DNA from: Eutreptiella sp. 'Long Island Sound 2002'
Lineage: Eukaryota; Euglenozoa; Euglenophyceae; Eutreptiales; Eutreptiaceae
Assembly (NCBI GenBank): GCA_964036045.1
Contig: OZ038381.1
Span: forward strand, 107,265,367 to 107,329,366
Length of the DNA: 64,000 nucleotides
Direction: 5' to 3'
The position numbers and the translations under genes are program-made. Positions 52,576 through 62,474 of this stretch are shown piece by piece. Numbering within the stretch: the stretch's first letter is position 1; the number at the start of each line of letters is the position of its first letter. The notes under the pieces are model-generated. The model saw only the letters and a list, made by a program, of their open reading frames with translations, had not been told where the DNA came from and ran no database searches.

Positions 52576-53018
52576 TCCAGCCCTTATTGCACAACCTGAA
52601 GGGGGGCATTAGCCGTGCGTGTGGGGTGGTTGGTCGCATGTTACCGTTAGAAGATGCCTGTGAGCTCTTTTGCTATGTGGCTCCTGTGGCACCAAGGTAT
52701 AAGGTGGCGGACATCCCTGTGGACAGTAAACAGTACTCCAGCCTCGTCCGACGCCGCTTTCGCAACGGCATTTCTTTTACTGGGTGGGAGGCACGGGAGT
52801 TTTCAGCTTTGGTGGCGCAAGGCTGTGTACTTCCCCTGCATTTTCATTTGCTATTTTTTTCGTATTGCCACATTGTTGTTCTTTTGTATGCCTCCGACAC
52901 ATGCCCACCACAGGGGGAATGGGGGGCATGGGGCAACCTCCATCTTTATTTGATCCACCTAATTTTGGAGTACAGCAGCCACACTCTATCTCCATGGTCT
53001 ATCCCACGCGTACGCTAA
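52449..53018 (+). CDS. downstream coding piece of the same TE-type gene
   Basis: The frame encodes CACSIWRHIQSLQQMGKMFV, EEAFVVQPLLHNLKGGISRA, MLPLEDACELFCYVAPVAPR and DSKQYSSLVRRRFRNGISFT. It overlaps the end of the previous frame, so a splice or frameshift joins them near 52530. Past 52830 it is probably intron. Function unknown. Confidence 0.35.
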   Translation: MLCGVPLETARGCACSIWRHIQSLQQMGKMFVGVEGLEEAFVVQPLLHNLKGGISRACGVVGRMLPLEDACELFCYVAPVAPRYKVADIPVDSKQYSSLVRRRFRNGISFTGWEAREFSALVAQGCVLPLHFHLLFFSYCHIVVLLYASDTCPPQGEWGAWGNLHLYLIHLILEYSSHTLSPWSIPRVR

Positions 53019-53289
53019 GCCGCATTTGCCGATCCAATTCAGCGATGAGGCCGGCGAACGTGACTTGCGACTAGGCAGGACATTTGCCACCCTTACCACC
53101 ACCTGTCCGGAGCACAGTATCAGGGCAACCCTCGGCCATGAACTATACATGAAGTTCACAGACCGGAAGCTTCGACGGTCACAAGCACGCCTATTGAAAC
53201 CTGTTCGCCAGGGGGTTGTTTTACAATAGTGCGTTCTCAGTGCATCACCGGAGTGGCGGGTCATTGCTGAGCGTATCATACGTACTCCA

Positions 53290-54117
53290 ATGGCCCAATC
53301 CTCCATCAGAGTCCTCTGTCACCCTGTGATCCAATCCATTCTTCTACAACTGGATCCTACTGTGTTGGAACATGATGTATATTGCATCTGCGGGCGCTGT
53401 GGCACAAAACACAGTGGGGTGCGCCAGAGGATTGCATTAAGCATTGAAGGCCTGCAAGGGTGGCCCACTGTTTCGTACGTTGCTGTCGGGGCCTTTCTGC
53501 CCCGCCTCCAACGCAAAGCAGAGGCCAAGGCACGCAGACAGGAGCGAAAAAAAGGGAGGGTTGTTGTTGTGCCCCGCTCGTCTGGCGTGGCAATTGTACC
53601 CGACCCAACCCATATCGACTCGTCGGCAGAGTACGTGCCACCACGCCATGTAGCCGGGGCCGAGGGTTCCACCCAACGCACCCAGCCTGCACGAGCACCG
53701 AAGTTGCACCGGCGCATCGTGGTTGATGTTGAGGATTCAGCACATCCTGATCCCGAATCAGATGCAGGGTCATGCAGTGGTAGTGGCAGCGACGCTGGCA
53801 GTGGCAGTGGCAGTGGCAGGAGCAGTGGGAGTGGCAGTGGTAGTGGCAGTAGTAGTGGCAGTGATGCAACAAGCAGTGCCATCACCGTTAGCAGTTCCGA
53901 TGTGGAGGCAGCCGCTGCTCCTCCACCAGCTAAGAAAAAATTTTGCCGGACAGGAGTGCGCCCAAGCCAATGCGCAACTCGGGCACTGCCCCCCCCCGCC
54001 ATTGATGTTGATGCAGAATCTAGTTCTGCCCCAGTACCCCATCTCTTGAGTGAGGGTGATTTTTTTCTGAAAGACACGGAGGCGGCACTTAAACAAGAGG
54101 GCAAGGAACATCGTTGA
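53290..54117 (+). CDS. 275-residue protein with Cys knuckle and Gly-Ser tract
   Basis: One of the cleanest frames in the window: ATG 53290 to TGA 54115-54117. It encodes a helical start, YCICGRCGTKHSG (Cys/His cluster near residue 31), a basic RKAEAKARRQERKKGR stretch, a disordered middle, a Gly-Ser-rich tract with many GSGS repeats (about residues 160-195) and an acidic end FFLKDTEAALKQEGKEHR. The Cys cluster and basic stretch suggest nucleic-acid binding. It may be the last exon of the gene above rather than a separate protein. No family recognised. Confidence 0.45.
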   Translation: MAQSSIRVLCHPVIQSILLQLDPTVLEHDVYCICGRCGTKHSGVRQRIALSIEGLQGWPTVSYVAVGAFLPRLQRKAEAKARRQERKKGRVVVVPRSSGVAIVPDPTHIDSSAEYVPPRHVAGAEGSTQRTQPARAPKLHRRIVVDVEDSAHPDPESDAGSCSGSGSDAGSGSGSGRSSGSGSGSGSSSGSDATSSAITVSSSDVEAAAAPPPAKKKFCRTGVRPSQCATRALPPPAIDVDAESSSAPVPHLLSEGDFFLKDTEAALKQEGKEHR

Positions 54118-54129
54118 CTGTGATGTTCG

Positions 54130-54460
54130 CGAAGGGGGGCTAACCAGGCTAATCGGGGGGTGGGGGTGGGGCTGGGGGTAGGGGGAACCCGGCGCTCCGT
54201 GGGTCAGCCCCAGGATCGGGGGTTTGTGATCGGCCACGCCTGGCCATGGTAGCCGGGGCAGCTTCTCTTTGAGGAGTGGCGGAGCAGTGTACATTACTAT
54301 CGTGTATGCCGGTAGGGGATGGGTGGGGCTGGGGGTGGGGGGGAACCCGGCGCTCCGTGAGTCAGCCCCAGGATCGGGGGCTTGTGATTGGCCACGCCTG
54401 GCCATGGTAGCCGGGGCAGCTTCTCTTTGAGGAGTGGCGGCGCATTGTACATGTCCTCAC
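54130..54460 (+). repeat. dispersed ~170-bp repeat, two tandem copies
   Basis: Two copies about 165 bp apart share AACCCGGCGCTCCGTG, GTCAGCCCCAGGATCGGGG, GGCCATGGTAGCCGGGGCA and TCTCTTTGAGGAGTGGCGG; a third lies at 19965-20136. Confidence 0.85.
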
Positions 54461-54554
54461 TATATATTGGTCAACTTGCCCAAAAATGCTCAAATATGTA
54501 TGCGGGGGGGGGGGGTCGATTGTTTCTTCATCCTTGGCGTTTTGGTCGGAAATC

Positions 54555-54722
54555 GCCCCCGAAAAGGCTTCCGATATTTTTTCATCCCTAGGGATTTCGG
54601 AAGGCTCCCTCCCGGCTTCGGCCAGGGTCTCGGTCGGGGTTTCGGTCAGGGTTTCGGTCGGGGTTTCAGTCGGAAAAACGCTTCCGATATTTTCGCATCC
54701 CTAGGGATTCCAGGAGCGATTG
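54555..54722. repeat. CTTCCGA/TCGGAAG-type cluster
   Basis: Two hairpin units (GGCTTCCGATATTTTTTC, TCCCTAGGGA, TTTCGGAAGG) flank a TCGGTCGGGGTTTCGGTCAG tandem. It lies in the probable intron between coding at 54117 and 54961. Confidence 0.85.
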
Positions 54723-54960
54723 CCTAGCATGTCGGCTGGAAAATTTACAGGTCGATCGACAGCAACTCTGGGAATCATGCCAAGATTTTCGGTCCCAAAA
54801 TAAAAATTCTACGCTTTGCTTTTGAGCGACATGTGACATGACACAATTCCGGGTTCGTCGCCTTAGCGATATGAATTCAGGGCGCGCCATTTTAGGGACC
54901 TTACTACCAAGAGATATGTCATAGAACTTGCTCAGATTGTGGTGTATTTTTGGTGGGCAG

Positions 54961-55906
54961 CCTAGACAGCTCTCGGTGCAGATTGGGACACAATGGGTTG
55001 TCCGTGAGTCGTGCAATGCCTCATGTGCCGGTCCACAACGCCAACAACAGTTGGTTGGATGGTGGGCAGACATCCCTTTGGAAGCGTCATCCATTGATAT
55101 TTCTTTCGCACCACCCTTGACTGTGGCGGAAGTATATAATTTCGGCAATTTCCATTGGGTGCTCCACTTGTTGTTGATTGCCCCAACTCGCGAATACCTT
55201 TGCCTTACGTTTGACCCCCTATGTCACCGGCCACACATTGTCGGGGCAAACCAAGGGGAGTTGGCTGTTGTGGATTTGATTGCCGAGCGAGAAGGCATTC
55301 AACCACAACAGCGGAAGAAGTGGGCAACGATTTTGGATGCTTCCACTGCCCTTGCATTTGGAATTTGCACACCCGCATTCCACCTTCATCCGGCAGTTTG
55401 ATGGTGTCGGTTACCATCCAGCATGTCTCTTGACATTGCATTGTGCCTTGTCTCGACGCGCTGTCAAGGGCATACTGCACGTGCCACAAGATAGATTGTG
55501 GTTGCCGTGTGAAATGGTTGAAGCTACTTTGTACTATAGTCGTCCCAAGTCGGCCTCCACAACCGGGACCCCGGCACTGCATTGGGAGGTGGCCTGGATG
55601 TACACCGAACCCAAATCTGCGGACCCCGCTGGCACATGCTTTTTTTGTGATGGCACACCTCACACAGCCTACCACAAATGTAAGGTTCTTCCTTGTCCCT
55701 TGCATGTGTCTATCTTGTGTCAATCGGAAATATGTGTTGGGCTGCGCCATTATTGGGCGGCCAACCTTGGTGCTAATGCTCTTGCTTTTCATGTTGTTGC
55801 TGCTTTTGATGTTAACACCCGTCTTGATGTGTGGATCTGCTGCAAGTGGTATGCGGTGCCTCCCCAATGCCCCCAAAATGCTGATGGTCAACTCAGACTT
55901 GACTAA
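54961..55906 (+). pseudogene. TE-type protein piece with one frameshift
   Basis: After a GGTGGGCAG acceptor the frame reads LSVQIGTQWVVRESCNASCA, WWADIPLEASSIDISFAPP and ELAVVDLIAEREGIQPQQRK, then shifts near 55370 into FDGVGYHPACLLTLHCALSR, AVKGILHVPQDRLWLPCEMV and GTCFFCDGTPHTAYHKCKVL, a Cys/His cluster. Ends at 55904-55906. Domain unknown; the FFCDG..H..YHKC spacing suggests zinc binding. Confidence 0.35.
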
Positions 55907-56029
55907 GAATTTCGCGCCAAGCTGCCAGGGGAATTGGAAAAAACTCGGTTTGGGATGTGCACAAAGAATCCCACGGCAGCAAGCAAATTTAGCTAAAAAG
56001 ATACTAAGGCTGACTTGATCCTCAAGCCA

Positions 56030-56160
56030 CGGGGGGGCCGTCTCCTCGGTGCCGGTACGCGACCCCCCTCCCCCCCCTCCGGGCCCTCCGGGCCCACTTA
56101 GTTACCAAGGGTCAATGGCTACAAGCCATACATAGGGTGGCGCCCAAGGCGCCCGAAAGT
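56030..56160. repeat. repeat shared with 59090-59215, copy 1
   Basis: GTCTCCTC, then a C-run, then CCTCCGGGCCCACTTAGTTA and CCAAGGGTCAATGGCTAC occur in both places; about 125 bp alignable. Confidence 0.75.
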
Positions 56161-56221
56161 TTTGTCCCCTTTGCTGGGGACCCCCGAGAATGCAGGGGTG
56201 ACGTAGCAATTCTGCCCTCTT

Positions 56222-57136
56222 TTGGGCCCCAACCTTCCGGTGCTATTGAGGAAACCGGGACAATCTTTGAATCCACGCTCACGGGGGGGCGGCCGGGCCC
56301 GGTCCTTGTATGCGACCCCCTTTTCTCCTCCTCCTACGATTGGTGTCCCTCCATACCCCAATCTGCCGATCTGTGCCATCAACAATGCATCTTGTACCGT
56401 GAAGGTGGGATCCGCCGCACCCACCTCAGGCACATGCGCAGTGTGTAACCATGTTGTCCCCTTACACATCATGCGGACTCATGTGGGGAGGCACATCTTG
56501 AGGGACGAGTGTGCTGCAGATGCATGCGGCTTTTGTGGAAGCAAGGAATGCACCACAGAATTGCTCGGCAATGGCTAGGGTAAGCTTGTTTCCGTCATCT
56601 CGACAAATTGTCCCTTGGAGCCCACTAACGTTCGGTGGGGGGCGATGGCGAAGGCTTCCGCACGCAATCCGTGCACAAACCGGCCAATGCATTGCACCTT
56701 GTGTAAGTCCACCGCATGGTTGTACGGCATGCAAATGCACTTCGATGCAAAGCATCCCGACGTCGCTCCCCCGGGTAGCCTTTGTGCCCCACCCTCGGAG
56801 CGGGATATTGTCCTTGCTTGGACCGCGCATGATGGATGTAAGAAGGAAAAAACGGGAGACAATGCGCAACAGAACGAGGAGGTGGATGTGGCAATGGGCC
56901 CCCCTTCGGCGACCCCCCCTGCCAATGTTCCCAACCTTTCTTCGTCTACCTCCTCCTCCTCCTCCTCCTCCTCCTCCTCCTCCACAGAGGTGTCATCAGG
57001 TGCAGAGCGCACGTGCCCTTTGGAGAGTGTAGGACAGCGCAGGAAAGCGGAGTTGTCATGGACACGGCCGCGAAAGCGGCGAAATATAAGTGTCTCTGAT
57101 TCCGAGTCATCGTCGGACGGAGAGCTTTTTAAGTGA
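56222..57136 (+). pseudogene. TE-type protein with Cys2His2 modules, copy 2, in-frame TAG
   Basis: One frame runs from 56222 to 57136 with a single TAG at 56576-56578. It encodes GTCAVCNHVVPLHIMRTHVG (a Cys2His2 finger), ACGFCGSKECTTELLGNG, the TAG, then GKLVSVISTNCPLEPTNV, ARNPCTNRPMHCTLCKSTAW, LYGMQMHFDAKHP, a Ser run, a basic TRPRKRRNISV and a SDSESSSDGELFK end. The paralogue at 21845-22396 lacks a stop between its finger and tail. The spacing CGFCG...NPCTN...CxLC...H matches a Zn-binding C-terminal module I associate with fungal transposons (memory). The 38-bp block at 56283-56320 (shared with 21169) overlaps the start of this frame, so coding probably begins after it. Confidence 0.5.
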
Positions 57137-58329
57137 GCCGTGGGCAAAATGGAAAAAAAAGGGAGGGAACCAGCTGTATTTGTGTATATGGCGAAGGAAA
57201 AAAAAACCTACTACTGTAGAGCAGTACTTGTGTGTACAGCGAAGGAAAAAAAAAACTAATCGGGTGCCTCGTAGGCCTGGGCAACCTGCTAGGCACCCAG
57301 CTGCTCTCCGGTGTGACGGGCCCTGTCGGAGAGGACAGCATATATATACGGCCCTCCCCAGGTAGGGGGTGTGGGCGCTTACAACCACCTTTGCATTGGT
57401 GACGAGGTAGAGTGGAGGCCTCCGTTGTTGTAGAGTAACCCCTTAGGCCACCGCGTCTCTGCCAAGCAGAACTAGACCTCTGCTAACCCCCTCCCCTAGC
57501 CCCCCCCCCCCGGCAACTAGCAGCGACTAGCAAGTCCCTCAGAGAAGCCCTCTTGGGCGGCTAGCCCCCCCCCCCCCCAAACAGCCCCCCCCCTCCCCCC
57601 CCCTAGGGGCCTTCGGCCCACTTCTACTGGGGGGGGGGGGTCGCGTCCAAAAGCGAGGGGACGGCCCACCCATGCTTCAAGCATGTCTTTTGTGACTATT
57701 TGTAAGTAGTTGGCACTAATGTTGGTTGTGGCCTTGCCGCGTTCTCTTTTTTTATTACACCTAGTTTTGTTCCCAATGCGATCCCAACTATATTATTTCT
57801 CTAGGCACACACTAAAAAACTTAAGCTAGAACAAGCGAGAAAGGGCGTTCCAGCCCAAAAGAACCCATGCCAAAACACAAATCATTCTAGCCCAGACTAA
57901 AATATTGCAATTCTTTTCGTTTGTTGCATTGCACTCAAAATCGCTGGGAAGGGCATAGCTGATAGTAGGTACACGGGGTTGGGGGGGGGTCCAGAGGGGT
58001 CAAACTAGGAGCACAATCAACCACATTAAGGGTTGGGAGGGTTGGGATTGGGGGCTAGGAAACCCCCACATAAACCCCCCTGAGTGTAGTGTCATGCTAT
58101 TGTATTGCAGTTCAGGTTAGGGAGGGCACGCCTTTTTTCTCTTTGTAGGCGTTTTTTTAATCTGTCTTGATATTTTTTATGGTGCTTCAAAGTAAGAGGT
58201 AGGTGTGTTACTCCCTCACTCCGCTCCTCCCTTCCCATCTCCCATCCTCTTTGTGGTTGGTGGCTGGGGCCTTGAGCAAGCCCTAGCCAAGTTGTTGATC
58301 GGTGGCTGGGGCCTTGGGCAAGCCCCAGC
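57137..58329. other. no gene; low-complexity and possible promoter
   Basis: A GCGAAGGAAAAAAAAA word is duplicated at 57190 and 57239. A TATATATA at 57341-57348 could be a TATA box. G and C runs follow at 57500-57650. CTAG-containing words are scattered at 57800-57895. Confidence 0.4.
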
Positions 58330-58722
58330 CAAGTGCTGAGTGGTATTTGGTGTTGCATGGGGTGATATGGTGCGTCTGTGTGTGTGTCTGTTTGTGCGTG
58401 CGTACACCCCGTGTGTGCAGCCATTGCCACCCCTCTCCCCGCTGCATGGTGTAAGATGTTATGTTTGTTGGTGGGTGGGTTGGTTGGTTCCTTGGTTGGG
58501 TGGCTGTTTGGTTAGATGGTGGCTTGTTGGTGTGGCCTGTTGCTCGGTTGGGTTGTTTGGCGGGTTGGATTGGTGGATGGGTGGGTGCATCTGCACCCCT
58601 GGTGTGGTGTGGTGTGCTGTTGCATGGTGTGAGATGCTGCATCTGTGGGTGTGCATGTATGTGCAGCCATGGCAAGGGTCCTGGGGGGTTGTATACAATT
58701 GATGTTTTTGTTCTAGTGGCGT
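58330..58722. repeat. palindrome, left arm (GGTTG-rich)
   Basis: The reverse complement matches 58753-59090, closest near the centre (GGCTGCACATACATG, CAGCATC, ACAACCCC). An internal ~240-bp tandem duplication of GTGCAGCCATnGC is also visible. Confidence 0.75.
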
Positions 58723-58772
58723 TCTAGCGACTAAAGCGCTCATGCAATCGGTCTCTAGAATGCCGGTAGAAC
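58710..58772. repeat. CTAG-type cluster at the palindrome centre
   Basis: GTTCTAGTGGCGTTCTAGCG and CTCTAGAATGCCGGTAGAAC are near-inverse, so the apex of the palindrome is a CTAG-type unit. Confidence 0.75.
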
Positions 58773-59090
58773 AAAATCATCAAATGTGTACGTGTGTACA
58801 ACCCCGAGGCCCCTTGCAATGGCTGCACATACATGTGCACGAAGAGATACAGCATCCCACATCATGGAACAGCGCAATCCAACCCACCAAGCAAGGAAAA
58901 CCCACCAACCAACTAGCCAACGAACTAACCTGCAGCCAATTAACAAGCCAACCATGCACCAACCAACCCAACCCACCAGCCAGCCAGCTAGCCAACCAAC
59001 GACCAACCCGACAACCAACCAACCAACCGACCAACAACGAACCAAAAATTCAACCAACCAACCAACAACGAACGAACCAACCAACCACAG
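58753..59090. repeat. palindrome, right arm (CCAAC-rich)
   Basis: Imperfect CCAACCAA units fill 58875-59090. Frames encode Asn/Gln/Pro/Thr-rich peptides that I treat as microsatellite translation. Confidence 0.75.
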
Positions 59091-59215
59091 GCGGGTCGTC
59101 TCCTCAGTTCGGGTTTGTGAGCCCCCCCCCCCCCCCCGGCTCTGCCCTCCGGGCCCACTTAGTTACCAAGGGTCAATAGCTACCGACCATACATACGGTT
59201 CCGCCAAAGGCACTC
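59090..59215. repeat. repeat shared with 56030-56160, copy 2
   Basis: CCTCCGGGCCCACTTAGTTA and CCAAGGGTCAATAGCTAC follow a C-run as in copy 1. Confidence 0.75.
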
Positions 59216-59329
59216 GAAAAATTTTCTTATTCCCCTTGCGCACGTAGCACCCCTCCCCGCCCAGGCCGTGGAGCACCCCAACACTATCATTGAACCCAAC
59301 CTTGACTCTAACGCCCACCCCAACCCCCA

Positions 59330-59411
59330 CCCTTCTCCTAACCCTACACCTAACCCTACCCTTGACCCTAACCCTAATCAAGACTGAATATTGGGACCGA
59401 GCTGGTGAGGT
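59330..59411. repeat. telomere-like CCCTAA tract and junction
   Basis: Degenerate CCCTAACCCTACACC units lead into CTAATCAAGACTGAATATTG and GGACCGAGCTGGTG, a junction repeated at 60966-61010. Confidence 0.7.
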
Positions 59412-59502
59412 TGATCCTCTATCCAACGTCCTAACTTTGAATGTTTTGGTATTTGGCTTTCGCTTCATCGCGATCCCATCAATTACCTCCAATGTGCCTG
59501 TG

Positions 59503-60967
59503 CATTTCACCGCAATCAATCAATGCCCGACGTGGCCGGTACCTTTTTGACCGTATTTTGAATTTTGCTTTGTGCCATTCCGCCATATCCCATTAATTTG
59601 TGCCACGTGAGTTGGAAAAAAATTCGCGTGAATTTTTTTTCTTCCCCCCCACGTCGCCCTTAGCTTACTGCATACGTTGTGTTGTTTTGGACCACGTTCA
59701 TCCTAACCTTGAAGCGAGCAACCTAACCCCGTACTCCACTCGGAATGAATGTGCTCCCCAAGCTTCGTGTTGACGTCTGCGCTCGGCTTTCGCTTCACCG
59801 CGATCCCGTTCCTCTTTCTCTTGTTATGAGCAAATCGATGCATATGTACAATGCATTGTACTTCCTGCCACATACCTATACCAAAAAATTGATGCCTCTA
59901 TCCGGCTATTGTGTGCCTGTCAAGTGTTGCATGTTCCTTGTTTCACGCATTACGGGGTGCCACGAGGCCCACTTTCAAGGCTTTTTGGACTTCTGAGGGC
60001 CCAAAATGCCCCCAAAATGGGCTCAAAATGGGCCCATTTCACCCGTTTGTGCACCCCAAATGGTCTAGGATGAGGTCTGGAAAACTGCGTTTTTGACCCA
60101 TTTTTGACCCATTTTTGGTCCCAAAACAGCCTAGTTTCAAGGCATTTTGGGATTTTCGGAGTACCAAAATGGGCCACCACAAGCTCAAAACGGTCCAAAA
60201 ACACTTGTTTTAGCGTCGCACATGGTCTAGGATCATTTTTGAGAAAAGTCATCTTTTTGCCCCTATTGGACCCTGTTGACCCATTTGGGCACCCACCTGT
60301 TTGGGCTTCAGCTTGCAGCTTGCCGCAGCCTAGTGGGCCTAGGCATTGGGGTCTAGGCGTTTCTTTGGGCAATTCTGAGGGGTGGAAACCACAAAAAGTG
60401 GGGGGTTGTGGGTGGAGTAGGTGCCCTCGGAATCGCATTTTGAGCGATGTAGCCAAAGATATGGCCTATTCTTGGTTTGTGGCTGTCGGCATTTGGAGCT
60501 TTTGGGGGCCTTTTTGGGCCGTTTCCTGGACATATCATGGAGTTAGAGGGCGGCAAAGAGCTCGTTGACACGGGGAAGTCAAGCCGCACATGGAGTGTAG
60601 CCACCGTTTCCCTTCGTTTGGCCGTTTTGAATGGGTTTTAGGGCCCTTTTGGCCGAAAAATGGCTGTTTTGGCCCTAAACTGCAGTTTTTGAAACTGAGG
60701 TCCGCCACTTGCGAATCCCGTTCCCGGCCACCACTGTCAAGTTTCCTGCTCAAACTTTGTGTGATTGTACTTCACACCCATAGGTATCATCCACCAAAAC
60801 TTCACTCAAATCCAAAGCACCACGACGGAGTTCTGATTTTGGCCCATTTCGCGCGTGCTGCTTGCTTGCTGCTTGCTGCTTGCTGCTTGCTTGCTAAACC
60901 TGGTAGGTCCACCCTAGACACTAAAAAGGGTTATAAAACCAAGACTGGTTCCACCAGCTCGGTGACC
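59503..60967. repeat. 2.97-kb tandem unit, copy 1, conserved half
   Basis: 1465 bp nearly identical to 62475-63939 at an offset of 2971-2972 bp. It contains CATTTTTGACCCATTTTTGG duplications and a GCTTGCT microsatellite near 60870. An 83-codon frame (59745-59996) is kept in both copies with only a couple of changes, but opposing frames are kept equally well, so conservation does not show coding. Confidence 0.9.
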
Positions 60968-60977
60968 CTAACCCTAA
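60962..60977. repeat. telomere-like CCCTAACCCTAA tract
   Basis: Two CCCTAA units at the edge of the conserved half-unit. Confidence 0.7.
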
Positions 60978-61139
60978 TCAAGACTAAATATTGGGACCGA
61001 GCTGGTGGGGTAGTGCCTATGCTTTTGTACGTACTATGGTGGAGGAAAGTCAATTGGGGGTTGCAACCGGGGGTTGGGGGATGGCAATTGAGGGTTGCAT
61101 GCATGTGGTTGTGTGTTTTGTATTCCCTCCCCTCTTTTT

Positions 61140-62335
61140 GTATTGGCAACTGGCTTTCGCTTCACCGCGATCGCTTTATTGCATGAATGTCACTATATGT
61201 TTAGTCTTCCCCTCCCTTCTTTTGAGTTTGCAAATGGCTTTCGCTTCACCGCGATCCCATTATCGCACGAAAGTCACTGTCTGGTTCGTATTCCCCTCCC
61301 CCTTTATGTGTTTGCAAATGGCTTTCGCTTCACCGCGATCCCATTATTGCTTGACTGTCACTGTCTGTTCTCTATTCCCTTCCCCCTTTACGTGTTTGCA
61401 AATGGCTTTCGCTTCACCGCGATCCCATTATAGCATGACTGTCCCTGTCTGTTTTGGGTTCCCCTCCTCCTTTCGTGTTTGCAAATGGCTTTCGCCTCAC
61501 CACAGTCCCATTCATTTTTGACTGCATGAGTTTCAATTTTTGACGGCATAGGTTTGCAGAGAGGATGGACATTGAGGGTTATATGCATGTCATTGCGTGT
61601 CCCAACCACCCTCCGGTTATTTCTTGGCCGCATGAGTTCCAACACTTGCTTTTGATCGTGCTAGGGTGGAGGAAAGTCAATTGGGAGTTGCATGTAGGAT
61701 GGCGATTGAGGGTTGCATGCATGTGGTTGTGTGTTCCGTATTTCTCTCCCCTCTTTTTTGCACTAGCAAATGGCTTTCGCTTCATCGCGATCCCATGGCA
61801 TGAATGTCACTGTCTGTTTTGTCTTCCCTTCCCTCCTTTTGAGCTTGCAAATGGCTTTCGCTTCACCGCAATCCCATTAGCGCATGAATGTCACTGTCCG
61901 TTTTGTATTCCCCTCCCCCTTTTTGTTTTTGCAAATGGCTTTCGCTTCACCGCGATCCCATTCATTTTCGATTGCATGAGTTCCAACATTTTCTCCTGTG
62001 CGTGATAGGTGGATAAAAAAGTTAAAAAGTTTGCCTTGTGTCATTGTGTGTTCAGTGTTCCCCTATCCACCGGATATTTGCTCATGTGCGTCGGGTAGGT
62101 TAATGATGGTTGCATGTATGTCATTGAATGACCGCGGCCGCATTAAGTTTGGTCGCGGTACTGCAGCGCCAACATGAGTATAAGGGAGGTTGCTGCGTGA
62201 CAAAATATTGCAAGGTAGTTGCTGTGTGTTTTGTGTGGCTTGTGTCTGTTGTGTGTCACAATTGCATTGCATGCATGTTCTTCTACTCAGCATTTTGTTA
62301 TTGCTTTGTCAACGGCTTCCGCTTCACCGCGGTCC
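61140..62335. repeat. ~83-bp GGCTTTCGCTTCACCGCGAT module array
   Basis: GGCTTTCGCTTCACCGCG starts at 61152, 61234, 61320, 61404, 61487 (variant), 61772, 61853, 61937 and 62314 (variant), with 81-86-bp spacing inside runs. Single copies also lie near 59456, 59782 and 62757. Spacers carry ATGAATGTCACTGTCTGTTT and CCCCTCCCCCTTT. Frames encode FRFTAIPL-type peptides. Confidence 0.85.
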
Positions 62336-62474
62336 CGGTATCATTTACGATATGATTTACAGTGCCGATGTGGTGCTTCGTCACTTACGAGGTCTTCTTT
62401 GGCTTTTGCTGGTTGTAGAAGTCGTCCTTCTTCGGCCAGTGGATGGTTTAAGTGCCCAAGGTTATGCCAAAGTT

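Noticed and set aside
58875-59090. Asn/Gln/Pro/Thr-rich protein of about 145 residues
   Set aside because: The frame follows CCAA-type repeats and is mirrored by an equally open frame on the other strand of the palindrome arm.
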